Counted from the first letter of the stretch, positions 21,229 to 32,420 are shown. The stretch: DNA of 64,000 bases from Haemonchus contortus (GCA_000469685.2 LS997567.1:18602399-18666398); one strand, 5' to 3'. The notes: a model not told the origin generated them from the sequence alone. Numbers and translations are program-made.

Positions 21229-21764
21229 GCTAGAATCTCTATCAACACAGCGATATCGCAAATTTGGTGGAGAAATGTCCAAAACCTAATCCGAGCCTCT
21301 TTAAAAAGGGTTTTTCGGGAAGATGCAGCTGAGGGTCAAAGATTTTTCGTGAGTACGATTTGAAATCTGCGACGCACTTGCTCACGAATGGGAAAAGATT
21401 AAGACTGGTACTGAGGAAATGATCGTGACTTTATCCCAGCTAGCAATCCTCCTACAATTTTCCGGACCACAGATGGGTCGCTGGATATAGTCCATAGTGG
21501 AGAAAAGCCTGCGCTCCAAAACGCAATACTGTCGCTGCTCCTAAGAGATCGTCGAAAAAAGTTCGGGCTGGAGTTGATAGTCGATGAGTAGCCGAAGCGT
21601 CTTCGAGCTATAATTACTACAGGAGGCGGTTATATAAGATCCCCGCGTATTTGTTTTGTATATGCAATGCATAGTAAATAACTGACAATAATTGACCATG
21701 TATCAGTATGAACTGCGGTTTCTGGGGGCCAATATTTTTGTCACCATATTTATGGCGCACCCTG
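21229..21764 (+). mobile_element. Tc1-like copy D (CAGGGTGCGCCAT family), right half
   Basis: Matches the right portion of the copies at 39522-40767 and 45748-47014, from the ACAGCGATATCGCAAATTT region to the terminal ATATTTATGGCGCACCCTG, followed by TA. The left half is missing. Confidence 0.75.
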
Positions 21765-21766
21765 TA

Positions 21767-21808
21767 CAGTAGCGCCCAAAAGTCTTCGGTGAAGAGCTTT
21801 CCCAAACG
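21767..21808 (+). mobile_element. orphan left TIR of the CAGTAGCGC element family
   Basis: CAGTAGCGCCCAAAAGTCTT and following bases match the left terminus at 62296 and 55564. It starts directly at the TA after copy D and stops abruptly at RTE tail sequence. Confidence 0.6.
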
Positions 21809-21972
21809 ATGGGCAGATTCCCTAGCTCATCGAAACAACGTCTATGATCGGGAGTCCTTTAGGGTGACTACGCACTGGACAACCAGAGCTCAAGATCGAG
21901 AACAATGGAAAAGAAGTTGGGACCCGTGCAAGGCCAACCGCCGTGCTGATGGTAGGGTCGTCTAAGTATCTA
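21808..21972 (+). repeat. duplicate RTE 3' tail
   Basis: Nearly identical to 21056-21222, including GATGGGCAGATTCCCTAGCT and the terminal stop region GGTCGTCTAAGTATC. Most simply the 3' end of a second, strongly 5'-truncated RTE copy. Confidence 0.8.
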
Positions 21973-22247
21973 AGTATCATTTTAACTGATAGTCTCCCTG
22001 AGGGTTGCAGGTCTTGTAGGGTAAATTTACTTTGTTTGGATTATGCAAACCAGTCACGCACTGTTCGTTCCTCTAGAGCATTGTCTGCTAACACGCCACA
22101 AATCCTCGCGGCTTGAGCCGCATTCTAGGCTTTGTGGTAGAAGAAAAACTTCAGATGCCGAGAATGCGCGCAGTGGTTCTCAATTTTCACACGAGTCCTG
22201 TACTGACAACCTTTGACGAATGTTGACAGAATCCCAAAAGGGATATA
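21973..22247. other. no feature recognised
   Basis: Unassigned 275 bp. Confidence 0.4.
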
Positions 22248-22777
22248 TTGGGTTGTAACATAAGTTCGTAGAGTTTTGCGTTAGAGTTATTTTGCAACGA
22301 ATTGTTTTGTTTTTCAGCAAAGTGTATACATTCATTCGAAAGAGCTTTTTCTCCTCTACAAAACTGTTTTATCTGTTTTTTGGGGAGTTTAATTGCTCGT
22401 CTTTTTTCTGGCTCAGAAATGGAATATCTAGGAGGAAAAATCAGCATTTTCGACATCTGCTTTTCTTGCCGAAACAGCTCGGGAGATATGCAGTGTGTAC
22501 ATGGAAGGTGTCTTACATAGGTGTGTCTACTGCACAAAAATGGTTCGCAAAGCTTGAAGTAGGCGACTTTGAACTTGAAGACACGCCTCGAAGCGGACGA
22601 CCTGCAGAATTCGACCAAGAGCGTCTGAAGGCACTATTGAAGGAAGACGGTCGCCAAACAATTCAATGTATTGGCTGATTATTATAATAACTTATTTAAT
22701 AATTCATTATTGCTATTATTGCTTTTTGTTCAGAGAAATCTTTGTGAAAAACTCTACGAACTTATGTTACAACCTAA
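22248..22777 (+). mobile_element. mariner deletion derivative, 530 bp
   Basis: Ends TTGGGTTGTAACATAAGTTC and, inverted, GAACTTATGTTACAACCTAA, with TA at 22246-22247 and 22778-22779. The + strand keeps a transposase N-terminal segment (STAQKWFAKLEVGDFELED, PRSGRPAEFDQERLKALL at 22535-22660); the catalytic part is deleted. Confidence 0.82.
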
Positions 22778-22879
22778 TAGAATGATTGGGTTGAGCGGTA
22801 TCAGCCCCGCATAAAACGGCATTATAACGATTGGCAGCAAACCTGAATTTTCTTCTAGTCCTTATACTGTTGATGGGGT

Positions 22880-23350
22880 TGTAATCACTCTGTCACTAGT
22901 AGAGCGATGTTTCATTACAATGATACTCTTAACCTCCCTGAACACATCAGAACTTGGTGCACTGGCCTTATTGCGTAAACTGCACATCATCAAGGGGCTG
23001 CCTTCTTAAAGCTTATAAAACATATGTTTGGCCCTTGATTGACAGTGCTTCCCTACGAAACAAAAGATGTTGAAGCAATAGAGAAGGTGGAAAACAGCTT
23101 CACGCATAACATTCTTCACGGTGTAGGAGTTTCCCCTATACTAGGATACCGTAAGCGCCCACCCATAATAAATACTTTGGAAACTCAAACTTTGGGATAA
23201 CGTCGCAAGGTGTTCGATGTTTGTATTGTTTACAAGCTTCTGTATCCAAGCAATGTGTTTGGTTACCTTGATCTTTATGTTATACTGCATCCTCGAACTA
23301 GAGGGGGTCAAACTCAAATGATCCTTTTTTGACCATAACTAGTATAAGAG
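22880..23350 (+). pseudogene. LINE reverse-transcriptase C-terminal fragment
   Basis: Read across frames on the + strand: KTYVWPLIDSAS, then I-E-K-V-E-N-S-F-T-H-N-I-L-H, LETQTLGYRRKVFDVCIVYK and L-Y-P-S-N-V-F-G-Y-L. This is the order of the post-RT region of CR1/Jockey-type LINE proteins. Both ends fade and no start, RT active site or poly-A is present. Confidence 0.6.
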
Positions 23351-23461
23351 CAAAAACTTCACAGTTATGGCGGCTAATCTCACAAAAAGGTAACCAAAAA
23401 CATGCACATTCCGGATCCCTTGTCTAAATCAAGCACACATGGCAGTGGTTTTAACTGATTC

Positions 23462-25089
23462 CCAAGCGGCTACGCACGCTATCGTGTGCGCTGAGGCCAT
23501 AAGGGACGGAGCCATATGAGCTTTCGATTTTTATTAAAGACCTTTACCGTCTGAGCCTCTTCCCTGACACTTCTGTAGCGGCCATCATTTTTTTGGGGAC
23601 GTGAAATGGGGCTGTGTGTGGCCATGAAGAGTACTCCTATGTATCCAAATGAAATACCTCTGCAGTCGATGTAGTCGACAAACGGTGCGTAGTTTTGACT
23701 TTGTGTGGCCATGAATACTAACTTTGAAAGGACAGCCCTGTGGATAGTTGTAGGGATTTGCACGTCTCTACAGGGTATGCACCTGTGTGGCCGGGCTTAT
23801 CGTAGAATGTATTTTATGAGGACTGAAGTTAATGTAGTGCATTTGGGACTACTGTACGTGGAACCATGGATATCAACTTTTAGAAAATTTTTGGCCTAAT
23901 TTTCGAAAGTTTAGTGGTATCCCCTAGTTGTACACCTATGTGGTCAGGGTTAGTGTGAACGACAGATGTACAAAATTTCGATCTCAGCCCGGCCCCCTCT
24001 TCGCAAACCCCACCCACTTCAAACTTTGAACCACACTTTTACTGCCTCCAGACATCTATTTTCCCACGTTCTAAAACGCATCTGAAGAGAATTAATAATT
24101 TTGATGTAAGCCCCGCCCGATTTAGTGCCAACTCGCCCACTTCGACGATTTGACCACATTTGTTCTTTCACACCTTAACACCTTTTTGCCGCAACCCAGC
24201 ACGTTTCTGAATAAATTTATAAATTCTTGATCTAAGCCCTGCCTACTTTAGTGCCAACCTCTCCCACTTCTGGGATTCGACCACATTTGTTCTACTACAT
24301 CTTACCACTTTTTCCCGCATCCCAGATCTTTGCTGAATAGAGTTATAAGTTTTTGATCTAAGCCCCGCCTATTTTGGTGCCAATCCCGCCCACATCTGAG
24401 ATTTGCCCACATTTGGTCTTTTACACCTTAACATTTTTTTGCCGCAACCCAGAACGTTTCTGAACAGAGTTATAAATACCTAAGCCCCGCCTACTTCAGT
24501 ACCATTTCCTCCGACTTCGAGCATTTGATACCTCTAACTACTCTTTTCCCGCATTCTAGAACGTATCCAAGCAGGGTTTCACTCATTTTGAAAAAAAGCT
24601 TTCAACCCGACGCACGCCCAGCCACCGTGGGCGGGGCTTCGCTAAGTTTATGCATGCCCAGCACGCATAAAGCCCTGCTCATTCTTTTTATTTTTTCCTG
24701 GCCTTCGTTCAATCGAGTTATGAATCTCTGTGTAAAGTATCGCCCACTGAGAGAATGCTCCGCCCACCGCCGGCGAATTTTCGCTATTTTACTCATCCCT
24801 CACCTTTGCACATTTTTTCTCGGCGTCTGGACCTTCTCGAATCCGAAATAAGATGTTTGGCTCTTGCCACAGCCCAGTCCGGCACTTGCCCCGCTCCCCG
24901 TGGGCGGAGCTCCGCAGAGCTCGAATGCGCTCTTTTAATCCTGCCTCAGGCTCCACCCACCTCGAATTTGTTCCGACCTCTAAAGATGTTTTCTCAGGTA
25001 AAACTGCATTGCGTGACACACAGACATACATACAAACATACACACATACAAACAGACACACCAAACTTGTGGATTATATATAGTAAAGA
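23462..25089 (-). mobile_element. non-autonomous Helitron copy (a), about 1.63 kb
   Basis: Minus orientation. At the low-coordinate end a hairpin (ACGCACGCTATCGTGTGCG) precedes a degenerate CTRR end (CTTGG). At the high-coordinate end the inverse of TCTTTACTATATATAA is flanked by A. The interior has several units of a GC-rich tandem repeat (consensus around CCCCGCCCACTT...GTGCCAA) and a TGT/ACA-rich stretch near the 5' end. Same family as 57515-62236. No Rep/helicase coding. Confidence 0.65.
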
Positions 25090-25599
25090 TAAATATGAGC
25101 TTTTATTGTTCCTCACAGTTGACCACTTGTTCTACTTATTTTCTTGTATCTGGCTTTGAAGTCGTACGATTTGCTAAGATACGTCTTTCCTTTTGTATGA
25201 CTACGTGTAATCTGTTCATGTTTCTTGCATTTGTTCGGCTATTTGAATGGTTTCAGACGTTCGCTATGATTTTTACGCCACATTTACCTTAGCAGCGTAA
25301 TAAACATAAACATAAACACATAATTAGTAGCAGCCCCATTCGAGCAGTACAAATTGATAAAAATCGGTTGCCATCATCGAATACCACATTTACAGCTATA
25401 TTTCCTCTACATCTCTTCAACTTTCCAAGAGTTGAAAGATTCATGACTACGAAGATGCAACAAAGATGAACAACGTATGGAACAAAGATGCGGTTGATGA
25501 GTCAATTACGGTCGATTCCAACAGGCCACTTAATCAGACCACTGTATCGGCCAACCACAGCATAATCCTCCAATACGTTAACGACTGCCACCACCATTA
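25090..25599. other. no feature recognised
   Basis: Contains only a short hairpin (CTTCAACTTTCC/AAGAGTTGAAAG) at about 25417-25440. Confidence 0.4.
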
Positions 25600-25994
25600 G
25601 TGTTTCCACATTTCCACATCTGTATCCATTCCAAATTTGAACGCTCTAGCTCAAAAGGGTCAATTTCATGCTCTTCCAACAGTGGGCAGAGTCAGCCTTA
25701 CCCCTACTGCCAGGGTTTCCCTTATGCCGTCTGTACACCTTTCAAGTTCGATCACTCTAGGTGCACGGGAACAGAAACAATTTCGTATTTCCAGTGAAAC
25801 ATTTTCGCGCACTTCCTGCCACTCCTGGACTTGGAAAACCTCAAGCCATGTGCTTAATAGTGGCTCGGCTCATTTCCCTCTTGCTCCAACCTGCCCGGGC
25901 TATTCCAGTTCAGTTTCAGGAAAGTGCCATATACGGTGGTAATGAGCAAACAAACACACAAACGGACATTCGTGGATCATGTGTAGTAAGAATC
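25600..25994 (-). mobile_element. Helitron-related fragment with 5'-type end
   Basis: GC-rich repeat units related to other Helitron copies run into an ACAAACACACAAACGGACA stretch and GTAGTAAGAAT, matching in inverse the 5' end of the family at 25060-25089 and 62190-62236. The 3' end is not found. Confidence 0.45.
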
Positions 25995-26824
25995 CTTCAT
26001 TACAGAACTTCGAAGATGAAGCTTCAAGTCCCCAGGATGAAAAACAACGCATGGCGCAATCCAAACTGATGAGGAACTGCCACCAGCTGGATCTGCTCGA
26101 GTAGCTAAACCAAATTATGCAGATATAACCTAATACTGAGGATAGGCAGTAAAAGTAATAAAGTCATGGGTCGTTGATCAACCCCGTCAGAGCGATGCGC
26201 CCCCACGCATTCGTCGGTTACCTTTTTAGTGCAGCTTTGGGATAATATAGAATACCAGTCGGGTCGCCCGGCTGACGCCGGCCCTTCCTCCTTTTTATAA
26301 GGAGTCGTGATAGTCGTCAAAGAGCTCGATCCTTGTTTGAAGCAAATGATACTTTTCGAAACATGAAATCCCACAAGGGAGTAATGAGGCATGCAAACAA
26401 AATTCAAAATGTGCCGATGCCTATGCCTTTGATTGGGAGTCTCAGTCTGTTGCAGTTCATCTTGAAAATAATAACCCATTGAAGGTTTAAGTGGTAGGCA
26501 TCCAAAGCCTTGAATAGTACTCACAAATGTTGTCGAGGCATAATAATACCACTATTAAACTATTTATCAATGAAGCTTCCTTCCTCTACGGACATACCAC
26601 TAAGATTTGAGATCAGCGGTCGGATAGGCTTTGTCAAGAATGATATCGAAGCAAAGAGAAACCTTGATCTTTCACTGAATCGCAGATTTTGTTGGGTACC
26701 GGTTGTAATTCAATAACAAGAAGTGAACCAAATTCCATCTCCTTTATCACTGCACTTAGCCTTCTCGAATAAAACATATAAGAGTCAAAACAAGATCGTG
26801 AATAACAAAGGCGCTAGGATATAA
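25995..26824. other. no feature recognised
   Basis: Open frames on both strands (for example 26105-26524 minus, 26510-26716 plus) show no domain or splice context that convinces me. Confidence 0.35.
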
Positions 26825-27262
26825 TTGGTGAGTGGATCTTGTTCTCTAAGGCCTCTTCTAGTGCCTCCTCTATTGCTATTGATTTTGGTCTCCAAGTCCA
26901 TGGGTCGGGAGTTGTGGAACTTCCATCAGACATTTATTTCGCGGAAACTCCACCTCTGTGAGTGGAGTCCGGCCCTACCACCCACCATAAATGTTCCCAT
27001 CCTGCCTCCAGTAATTCTGTTGAATTTAAACGCTTAGGTTAACCGAGACAGGGATTATGATTTTTCGCTCAAACATTTATTTTGCGCAAACACGACTACT
27101 GTGAGGGGAGACTGGTCCTGCCACCCACCATCCTGACCTGTCCCCTATACTCCTACCAAATTTGAACGTCCAAGGTCCACGGGAAAAGGAGCTATGGATT
27201 TCCAGTTGGACATACACACTTACACGCATACAGACACACAAACACAAAAAAGATTAGCGCGT
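26825..27262 (-). mobile_element. Helitron-related fragment with GCGCTAATC-type 5' end
   Basis: Repeats of the type CCACCCACCAT...AAATTTGAACG..CACGGG lead into CAGACACACAAACACAAAAA and AGATTAGCGCG, the inverse of the 5' end at 8726-8760. The 3' terminus is not seen. Confidence 0.45.
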
Positions 27263-27266
27263 TATA

Positions 27267-27700
27267 GTAGGTTGACGCATAAGTTTTTTTCCCGACCTTT
27301 TTTTATGAATATCTCAATAGCGAACCAACCTAAAGATTAGAAGTATGCACCATCACCATCCACTACTCGACGTCAACGCTCAGGCAGCTTGTCGACATCT
27401 TCCTCCCAAAAAGACGGGAGCTGGGACTTGAAGAAGTCATCGAGCGCCTTTCTGACATCATCTTCTGTTTCAAACGTTTTTCCGTCCAGAAAGCGCTGCA
27501 AATGGTTGAACAGCCAGTAATCGGAAGGAGCAAGATCAGCGCTATTTGGGGGGGGGGGGGGCTGGGCGACAATCAGCCATCCGTACCTCTCCAGCTCGGC
27601 CTGGCACCCATTTTCGGTGTGAGGTCGGGCGTTGTTATGGTTGAACTAGATTTCCGCATTCGATCTACGAATACAGTCGATGTGATCTTTCGATTTCAAG
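27267..27700 (-). pseudogene. mariner transposase C-terminal fragment with one TIR
   Basis: The left TIR GTAGGTTGACGCATAAG is preceded by TA. The minus strand reads LAPSDYWLFNHLQRFLDGKT and TEDDVRKALDDFFKSQLPSF, then LPER and VVDGDGAYF near the stop, the C-terminal third of a mariner transposase. FNHNNARPHTENG near 27640-27600 marks the second catalytic block. A run of about 14 G (C on the coding strand) at 27548-27561 disrupts the PPYSP region. The 5' part of the element is lost. Confidence 0.75.
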
Positions 27701-27944
27701 ACCCGAAGGAAACAAATCTCAATTGCAATTTGTCGCAAGCCTCGTGTGCGATATGACACCATTATTTTAGTGATAGGATCGTAGCGCACCTTATTCGCCA
27801 AGAGGCTGGATCGACTACCTTAGGATGAATCTCTACGAAGAAAAAGGAAACATCCATGTTCGACTCTCGATAAATCTTGGCATAGTTTTGCAACAATTTT
27901 ATAAGATTTTATTAAAACCTGATGCCAAGATGGTAAACAAGTTC
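27701..27944. other. no feature recognised
   Basis: Possibly remaining 5' part of the mariner; no motif seen. Confidence 0.3.
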
Positions 27945-28427
27945 TTATCAACTTACGTTTCGGTGTTATCGCCTTCCTCAGAGTTGGAAACCCAAAGGTA
28001 ATTGCTATCCATTCCTCATTCAACACTTTGGCTTCAAAAACCGGTTCTCTAGACCTAATGTTTCCAAATGGGCATGATAACCCTTAAACGTTTAACCCAC
28101 CTCCAACAACAATCGCAACAACCGGTCGTATAGACGACCGCGTTAAACTGACCCATAGGGACTTGGGGTAGCTTTAGATGATATGTCCTATCCCTCCCGC
28201 CGTGATACCAGAGGCATATAAAACCCACAGAGGTCAGAGAAAGGCGCGAGTTCACTAGCTACGGCTAGGCACTCGTCCTTCCTATTCATTTTGGAGACCT
28301 AGCCTTGATGAAAAATGCTTCAAGTGTTTTCCGCGCCGAAATGAGGGGTTCTCGTAATAGAATCCTAAATGTAATTTCGAATACAGCACCTTTATGGGAC
28401 TCTACTCGGTGTGCACCCAAGGGGGTC
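27945..28427 (-). mobile_element. 5'-truncated Penelope-like element, inverted arm
   Basis: Reverse complement of 28934-29415: it carries the end of the GIY-YIG coding region (28427-28230, minus), the 3' UTR, and a hammerhead-like motif at 27949-27986. It is joined head-to-head to the longer plus-strand copy starting at 28428, forming a palindrome with arms of about 480 bp. Confidence 0.75.
27949..27986 (-). ncRNA. hammerhead-ribozyme-like motif of PLE (minus arm)
   Basis: On the minus strand: CAACT, then the core CTGAGGA, a helix-II-like segment GGCG-ATAA-CACC (one mismatch), GAAAC, GTA, then AGTTG, which pairs with CAACT as stem I. Helix III is minimal (ACGT, self-complementary). PLEs are known to carry such minimal hammerheads in their terminal repeats. 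Activity is not shown by sequence alone. Confidence 0.6.
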
Positions 28428-28443
28428 TATCACAAGTAATATG

Positions 28444-29150
28444 TTGAAAACGACGAAATTGGTGTCATCCGTAAGGCAGGAGAAAACTGAGTCTATGGAG
28501 CTTGCAAGGACGATCGCACTTTCCAATGGTTACCCTCTAGCTCCTAAAAACAGTTATGGATCATATAAAAAGGAACAACGTGCCTTCGTCATCGATAGTT
28601 TGGAAAAAGTAGCGTTCTGTATCCCCTATATTAGTGATGCTGTGAGCTGTGAAATAAGAACGGCGCTGCACAGGTGTGATTTAAAGGACATGGTACGTGT
28701 GGTCGAGATCCCACCTGAAAATCTTAAGCAGCGGCTGGTTCGAAACCGCTGCTACGATCCAATTTGCCTGACTCCCAATTGCGTTATCTGCCCTAATAGA
28801 CAGGAGGGTGACTGCATTACACCAGGCGTGATCTACCTGATCACATGCGAGGAAGAATGTATAGGGGAGACTGGGCGACCTCTGTGCGTTAGGGTCAAGG
28901 AACATCTGGAGGGTTTAAATCGAGCAAGGGTGGAGACCCCCTTGGGTGCACACCGAGTAGAGTCCCATAAAGGTGCTGTATTCGGAATTACAGTTAGGAT
29001 TCTATTACGAGAACCCATCATTTCGGCGCGGAAAGCACTTGAAGCATTTTTCATCAAGGCTAGGTCTCCAAAATGAATAGGAAGGACGAGTGCCTAGCCG
29101 TAGCTAGTGAACTCGCGCCTTTCTCTGACCTCTGTGGGTTTTATATGCCT
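28444..29150 (+). pseudogene. PLE linker and GIY-YIG endonuclease domain
   Basis: A 220-codon open stretch. A linker (YISDAVSCEIRTALHRCDL; LKQRLVRNRCYD) leads to a Cys-containing segment (CVICPNRQEGDC) and then the GIY-YIG domain: GVIYLITC near 28828-28851, and CIGETGRPLCVRVKEHL where the usual Y-I-G has become C-I-G with a short deletion. TPLGAHRVESH and ALEAFFIKARSPK follow, the latter with the conserved Glu. A one-base deletion near 29071 shifts the C-terminal NRKDECLAV...SDLCGF part to another frame. In PLEs this domain follows the RT and nicks target DNA. The Y-to-C change, deletion, frameshift and missing RT make it inactive. Confidence 0.82.
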
Positions 29151-29375
29151 CTGGTATCACGGCGGGAGGGATAGGACATATCATCTAAAGCTATCCCAAG
29201 TCCCTATGGGTCAGTTTAGCGGCGGTCGTCTATACGACCGGTTGTTGCGGTTGTTGTTGGAGGCGGGTTAAACGTTCAAAGGTTATCATGCCCATTTGGA
29301 AACATTAGGTCCAGAGAACCGGTTTTTGAAGCTAAAGTGTTGAATGAGGAATGGATAGCAATTATCTTTAGGTTT

Positions 29376-29407
29376 CCAACTCTGAGGCGATAACGCCGAA
29401 ACGTAAG
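29376..29407 (+). ncRNA. degenerate hammerhead-like motif of PLE (plus arm)
   Basis: Counterpart of 27949-27986: CTGA is followed by GGCGATAACGCC (perfect stem II) and GAAACGTA, but about four bases of the core (the GANGA part) are deleted and stem I no longer pairs. Probably inactive. Confidence 0.5.
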
Positions 29408-29415
29408 ACGACATT

Positions 29416-30170
29416 GTGACCTCATCAGACTTGAAAATCTTCCGAGATCGTAGAAGGGAGAGATCACGGGTTATAGTCACACACGCTCTTCCATCCTCTC
29501 AATTTATGTGTATCTGGCGACAATTTGAAACGCCTCGAGTGTGTTCCACGTGGTGGTCTCTGATCCAAGAACCAAGATGGCTACTAAAATAGTAGACTTG
29601 TTAACATCATGACACTGGAACCGATGCATTCCTAGAAGTGTTTGAGTTTAAAATTCTCTTAGCACCTTCAAATGTTCCCTAATTCGCAGACGAGGGGCAC
29701 TCGGTTCTTTTATATGCCCAGCATCGTAGGCCTGCCATCGAACTCGGTAAGCGGTCCATTTACTCTCATGCAGTCACCCCATCTATTGGAAGGGCTCAAA
29801 ATGCAATCTGGGCTGTCGGCTAAGATTTCCTGGTGCTAATTCCACAACCGTGACTTCTCCTTGCAGGCCACAGGCAGTCATCGGATTGTTCTGCTCATAT
29901 CTTCGGAAAAGAGGGCAAAGAAAGTGCTAACTCATTGAAAGTGTTCGTAAATTCTACTATGAGCGGTGCCCTAGATATCAGAGGGAGATATAAGGCTTCA
30001 ATAAAAGTACTCAAATTTGAGGTTGGACGAGAAGGAAGTGTTCAGTGCCATTGCGTATAGCTAATTACAGTGAGCCAAATATGTTCAAAATTGTTTTCCA
30101 ACGAGCTGATGATCTTGTCGTAGGTGGCTTCTCTCTTATTTACTGCTACTTTAACAGAATAGGTACTCAC
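29416..30170. other. no feature recognised
   Basis: Unassigned; no coding or repeat signature seen. Confidence 0.4.
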
Positions 30171-30291
30171 AATCAGAACAATATTAGTAACAAGGAGCAG
30201 CAGCGGAATAAGAGGATAGTCCAGAATATAATAAGTAATGCTGAGACGATCAGATGATTGATTCTTCACCAGAGTCGCTCCAATGTGAACA
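30171..30291 (-). CDS. candidate host exon encoding a membrane segment
   Basis: Minus strand, 121 bp between an acceptor-like GGGCAACAG and a good donor (ATT then GTGAGTACC). The 40 codons stay open in the frame consistent with both borders and include a hydrophobic run (YPLIPLLLLVTNIVLI) that could cross a membrane, as in serpentine receptors. No second exon was found nearby, so this is an orphan call. Confidence 0.25.
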
Positions 30292-30879
30292 CTGTTGCCC
30301 AGCAATTAGATTTCATAGCCAACTTAACGGGGGGTGTGGCATTCACATGACACAATCTCTGGCCCTTTATTGTGCCCTGTCCATGACGTTTTTCGGCCTC
30401 TTAACCACAGGTATGGTATAAGGGGGGGGGGGCTCGTATTCATGCTCTTGGGGAATCTCAGAACTATTTTTATTGGGAACTGTAAATATAAATTGTCTGT
30501 TGATATCAGTTGATTTCGACTGTCAGGCTCCTGAAGAAAGGGAAGAGGCCAGCCAAAAGTTCAGCTCAATAAAATTTGTAATTGTGGGAAGGATAAAGTT
30601 GGTAAACTCACAGCCCGAATGCTTATGCTAAGACTAATAGAAAGTTGATCAGAGTCAACTTCTATCCCCTAAACTTCTTCTACTCGGAGCACCTTGATCT
30701 CACATAACCTATCAACCAACAACATTCCCACAACTCACACGTAATGTAATTTGTGGACAGTTATTCAAAGTGACCGGGACACATAAAGGTCCTCATCCTC
30801 CGCTGCTCATTCAAGTAGAGAAACAGATTCCAAAAATGAAAATTTCACCCGACCTCAACAAAGCGATTATGACCAAACT
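30292..30879. other. no feature recognised
   Basis: Includes a G11 run near 30422; otherwise nothing supported. Confidence 0.35.
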
Positions 30880-31380
30880 TTAACACTTTCACACTAAAAT
30901 ACAATTTCATAACTCTGTTCAGAAACGTTCTAGAATGCGGAAAAAGCGGTTAGAGGCAATGGAACAAATGTAGTCAAACCCACAAAGTGGGCGGGGCTGA
31001 CAAAAAGTGGGCGGGGCAAGATCAATAGTTTATAACCCTGCTCAGAACTGTTCTAGGCACGGAAAAAAAGTGGTTAGAGGTATTGGAGCAAACGTGGTTA
31101 GGTCCTCGAGGTGGGCGGAGCTGGCACAGTAAAGCGGGGCTAGGAGCGGAAACCAATCTCTTCAAAAATTTTCTGGAATGCGGAGAAAACAGTTAGGAGG
31201 TAAAAGAAGAGTGGTCAGGTTTTTATGGTGTGGAGGGTCTGCACTGAGGTGGACGGAGCTATGATCAACCACTAATGATTCTATCTTATTCTGATAATCA
31301 CACATTCCGCTGAATGACTCCATCGTAGATAAGCGGTCGACGACATATAATGCACGCGTTAGCGTGCGTAGCCCAACTGG
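30880..31380 (+). mobile_element. Helitron-like copy with GC repeat units and CAACTGG end
   Basis: Repeat units (AGTGGGCGGGGC, AGAAACGTTCTAGAATGCGG) as in the 57515-62236 array are followed by AGATAAGCGG and a clear hairpin GCACGC-GTTA-GCGTGC (31352-31367). The terminus CAACTGG at 31374-31380 is followed by T. The 5' end is not defined. Confidence 0.6.
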
Positions 31381-31439
31381 TTTATATCTAACCACAAATG
31401 TTTGTGAGGGTGAAACAGGTTATCCAAATTGAAACAAGG

Positions 31440-32420
31440 GGAAATGAGTAGAGCTACACAGGAACACATGATCTGAGCAAAGCTCCGCCCACGGAGGGTG
31501 TGGCGTGCGCTAAGAGTGGTTTCGACGGAAGTATATTATTCCTGTTCCCATGTACCTGAAGCGTTCGAATTTGATGGGAGTACAGGCGGCAGGATGGGAA
31601 CTCTGAAAGTAGGTGACAAACTAGACTCTTGTCGAAGGGAGAGTTGCGTACGCAAAAATTGCCAATTTGAACCCAGATCGCACATGCACGGGTGTACACA
31701 AAAATCGCTTTGGAACTCAAACTTTGAAGGGATACAGGCGGCATGAGGCGATTTCTAGTGGCAAGAGCCAGGCAGCATGCACGAAAATTGTTACTTCGGG
31801 CGTTCACATTCAAAAGGGAGAGAGGCGGCAGAACTGGACTACGTGGAGAGTCTGAGTCCGAGGCTGGCAATCCTGTTCAGAAGCTTTCCACTTTATGCAC
31901 AGTCAATTCACAGCTTCACTCCCTTTAGGGTGTTCTTGTGGTAGGATTTACGCTGTAGGGATGGTGACCGATATAACGACTTGCTATACCTGTCTGCTTT
32001 GCAAATGACCGATCAGTGGCCACTTTGTTCTCGTGAGCGCGGTGCAATGTTCCAACTCCGCGGACGTTGAATAGACGTTGAGGGGATATAGCTGTAAACA
32101 CAGCGATTGATAATGGCAACCGATATTGACCAGTCTCGGTTTGTACTACTCGATATGGAGCTGCTACTCACTAATTCTTTTCGAGAAGAAAAGGGAAAGG
32201 GTGATGATAGTCCTGTGTGTGTAATGGCGCCTGTGTCGGTGGATTTGACTGGAAACTCATTACATCACTTCCAGTGGACCTTGGACGTTCAAATTCGGTG
32301 GGAGTACAGAAGACAGAATGGGAACACCGTTGGCAGGTGGCTAGACTTTCCCCAAAGGGAGAGAGGCGTCCGCGAAAACTTTCAAGTTGGAAAAGAGAGA
32401 TGAACAAAGTTACTTAGACA
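31440..32420 (+). repeat. dispersed Helitron-related repeats, decayed
   Basis: Segments such as AGCAAAGCTCCGCCCACGG, GTTCGAATTTGATGGGAGTA and GGGAGAG-GCG recur at 31470-31830 and 32270-32410 and, inverted, at 25640-25930 and 27130-27230. Borders cannot be fixed. Confidence 0.4.

Larger units (their letters stand above)
28428..29415 (+). mobile_element. Penelope-like element, 3' part, plus orientation
   Basis: Contains the linker and GIY-YIG endonuclease of a PLE, a 3' UTR of about 300 bp and a degenerate hammerhead-like segment (29376-29407). The RT domain is missing (5' truncation at the palindrome junction). Confidence 0.8.

Noticed and set aside
24755..25159. Open frames of about 90-130 codons on both strands
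   Set aside because: They lie across Helitron GC repeats and ACA-rich 5' ends and recur wherever the repeat does; no domain.
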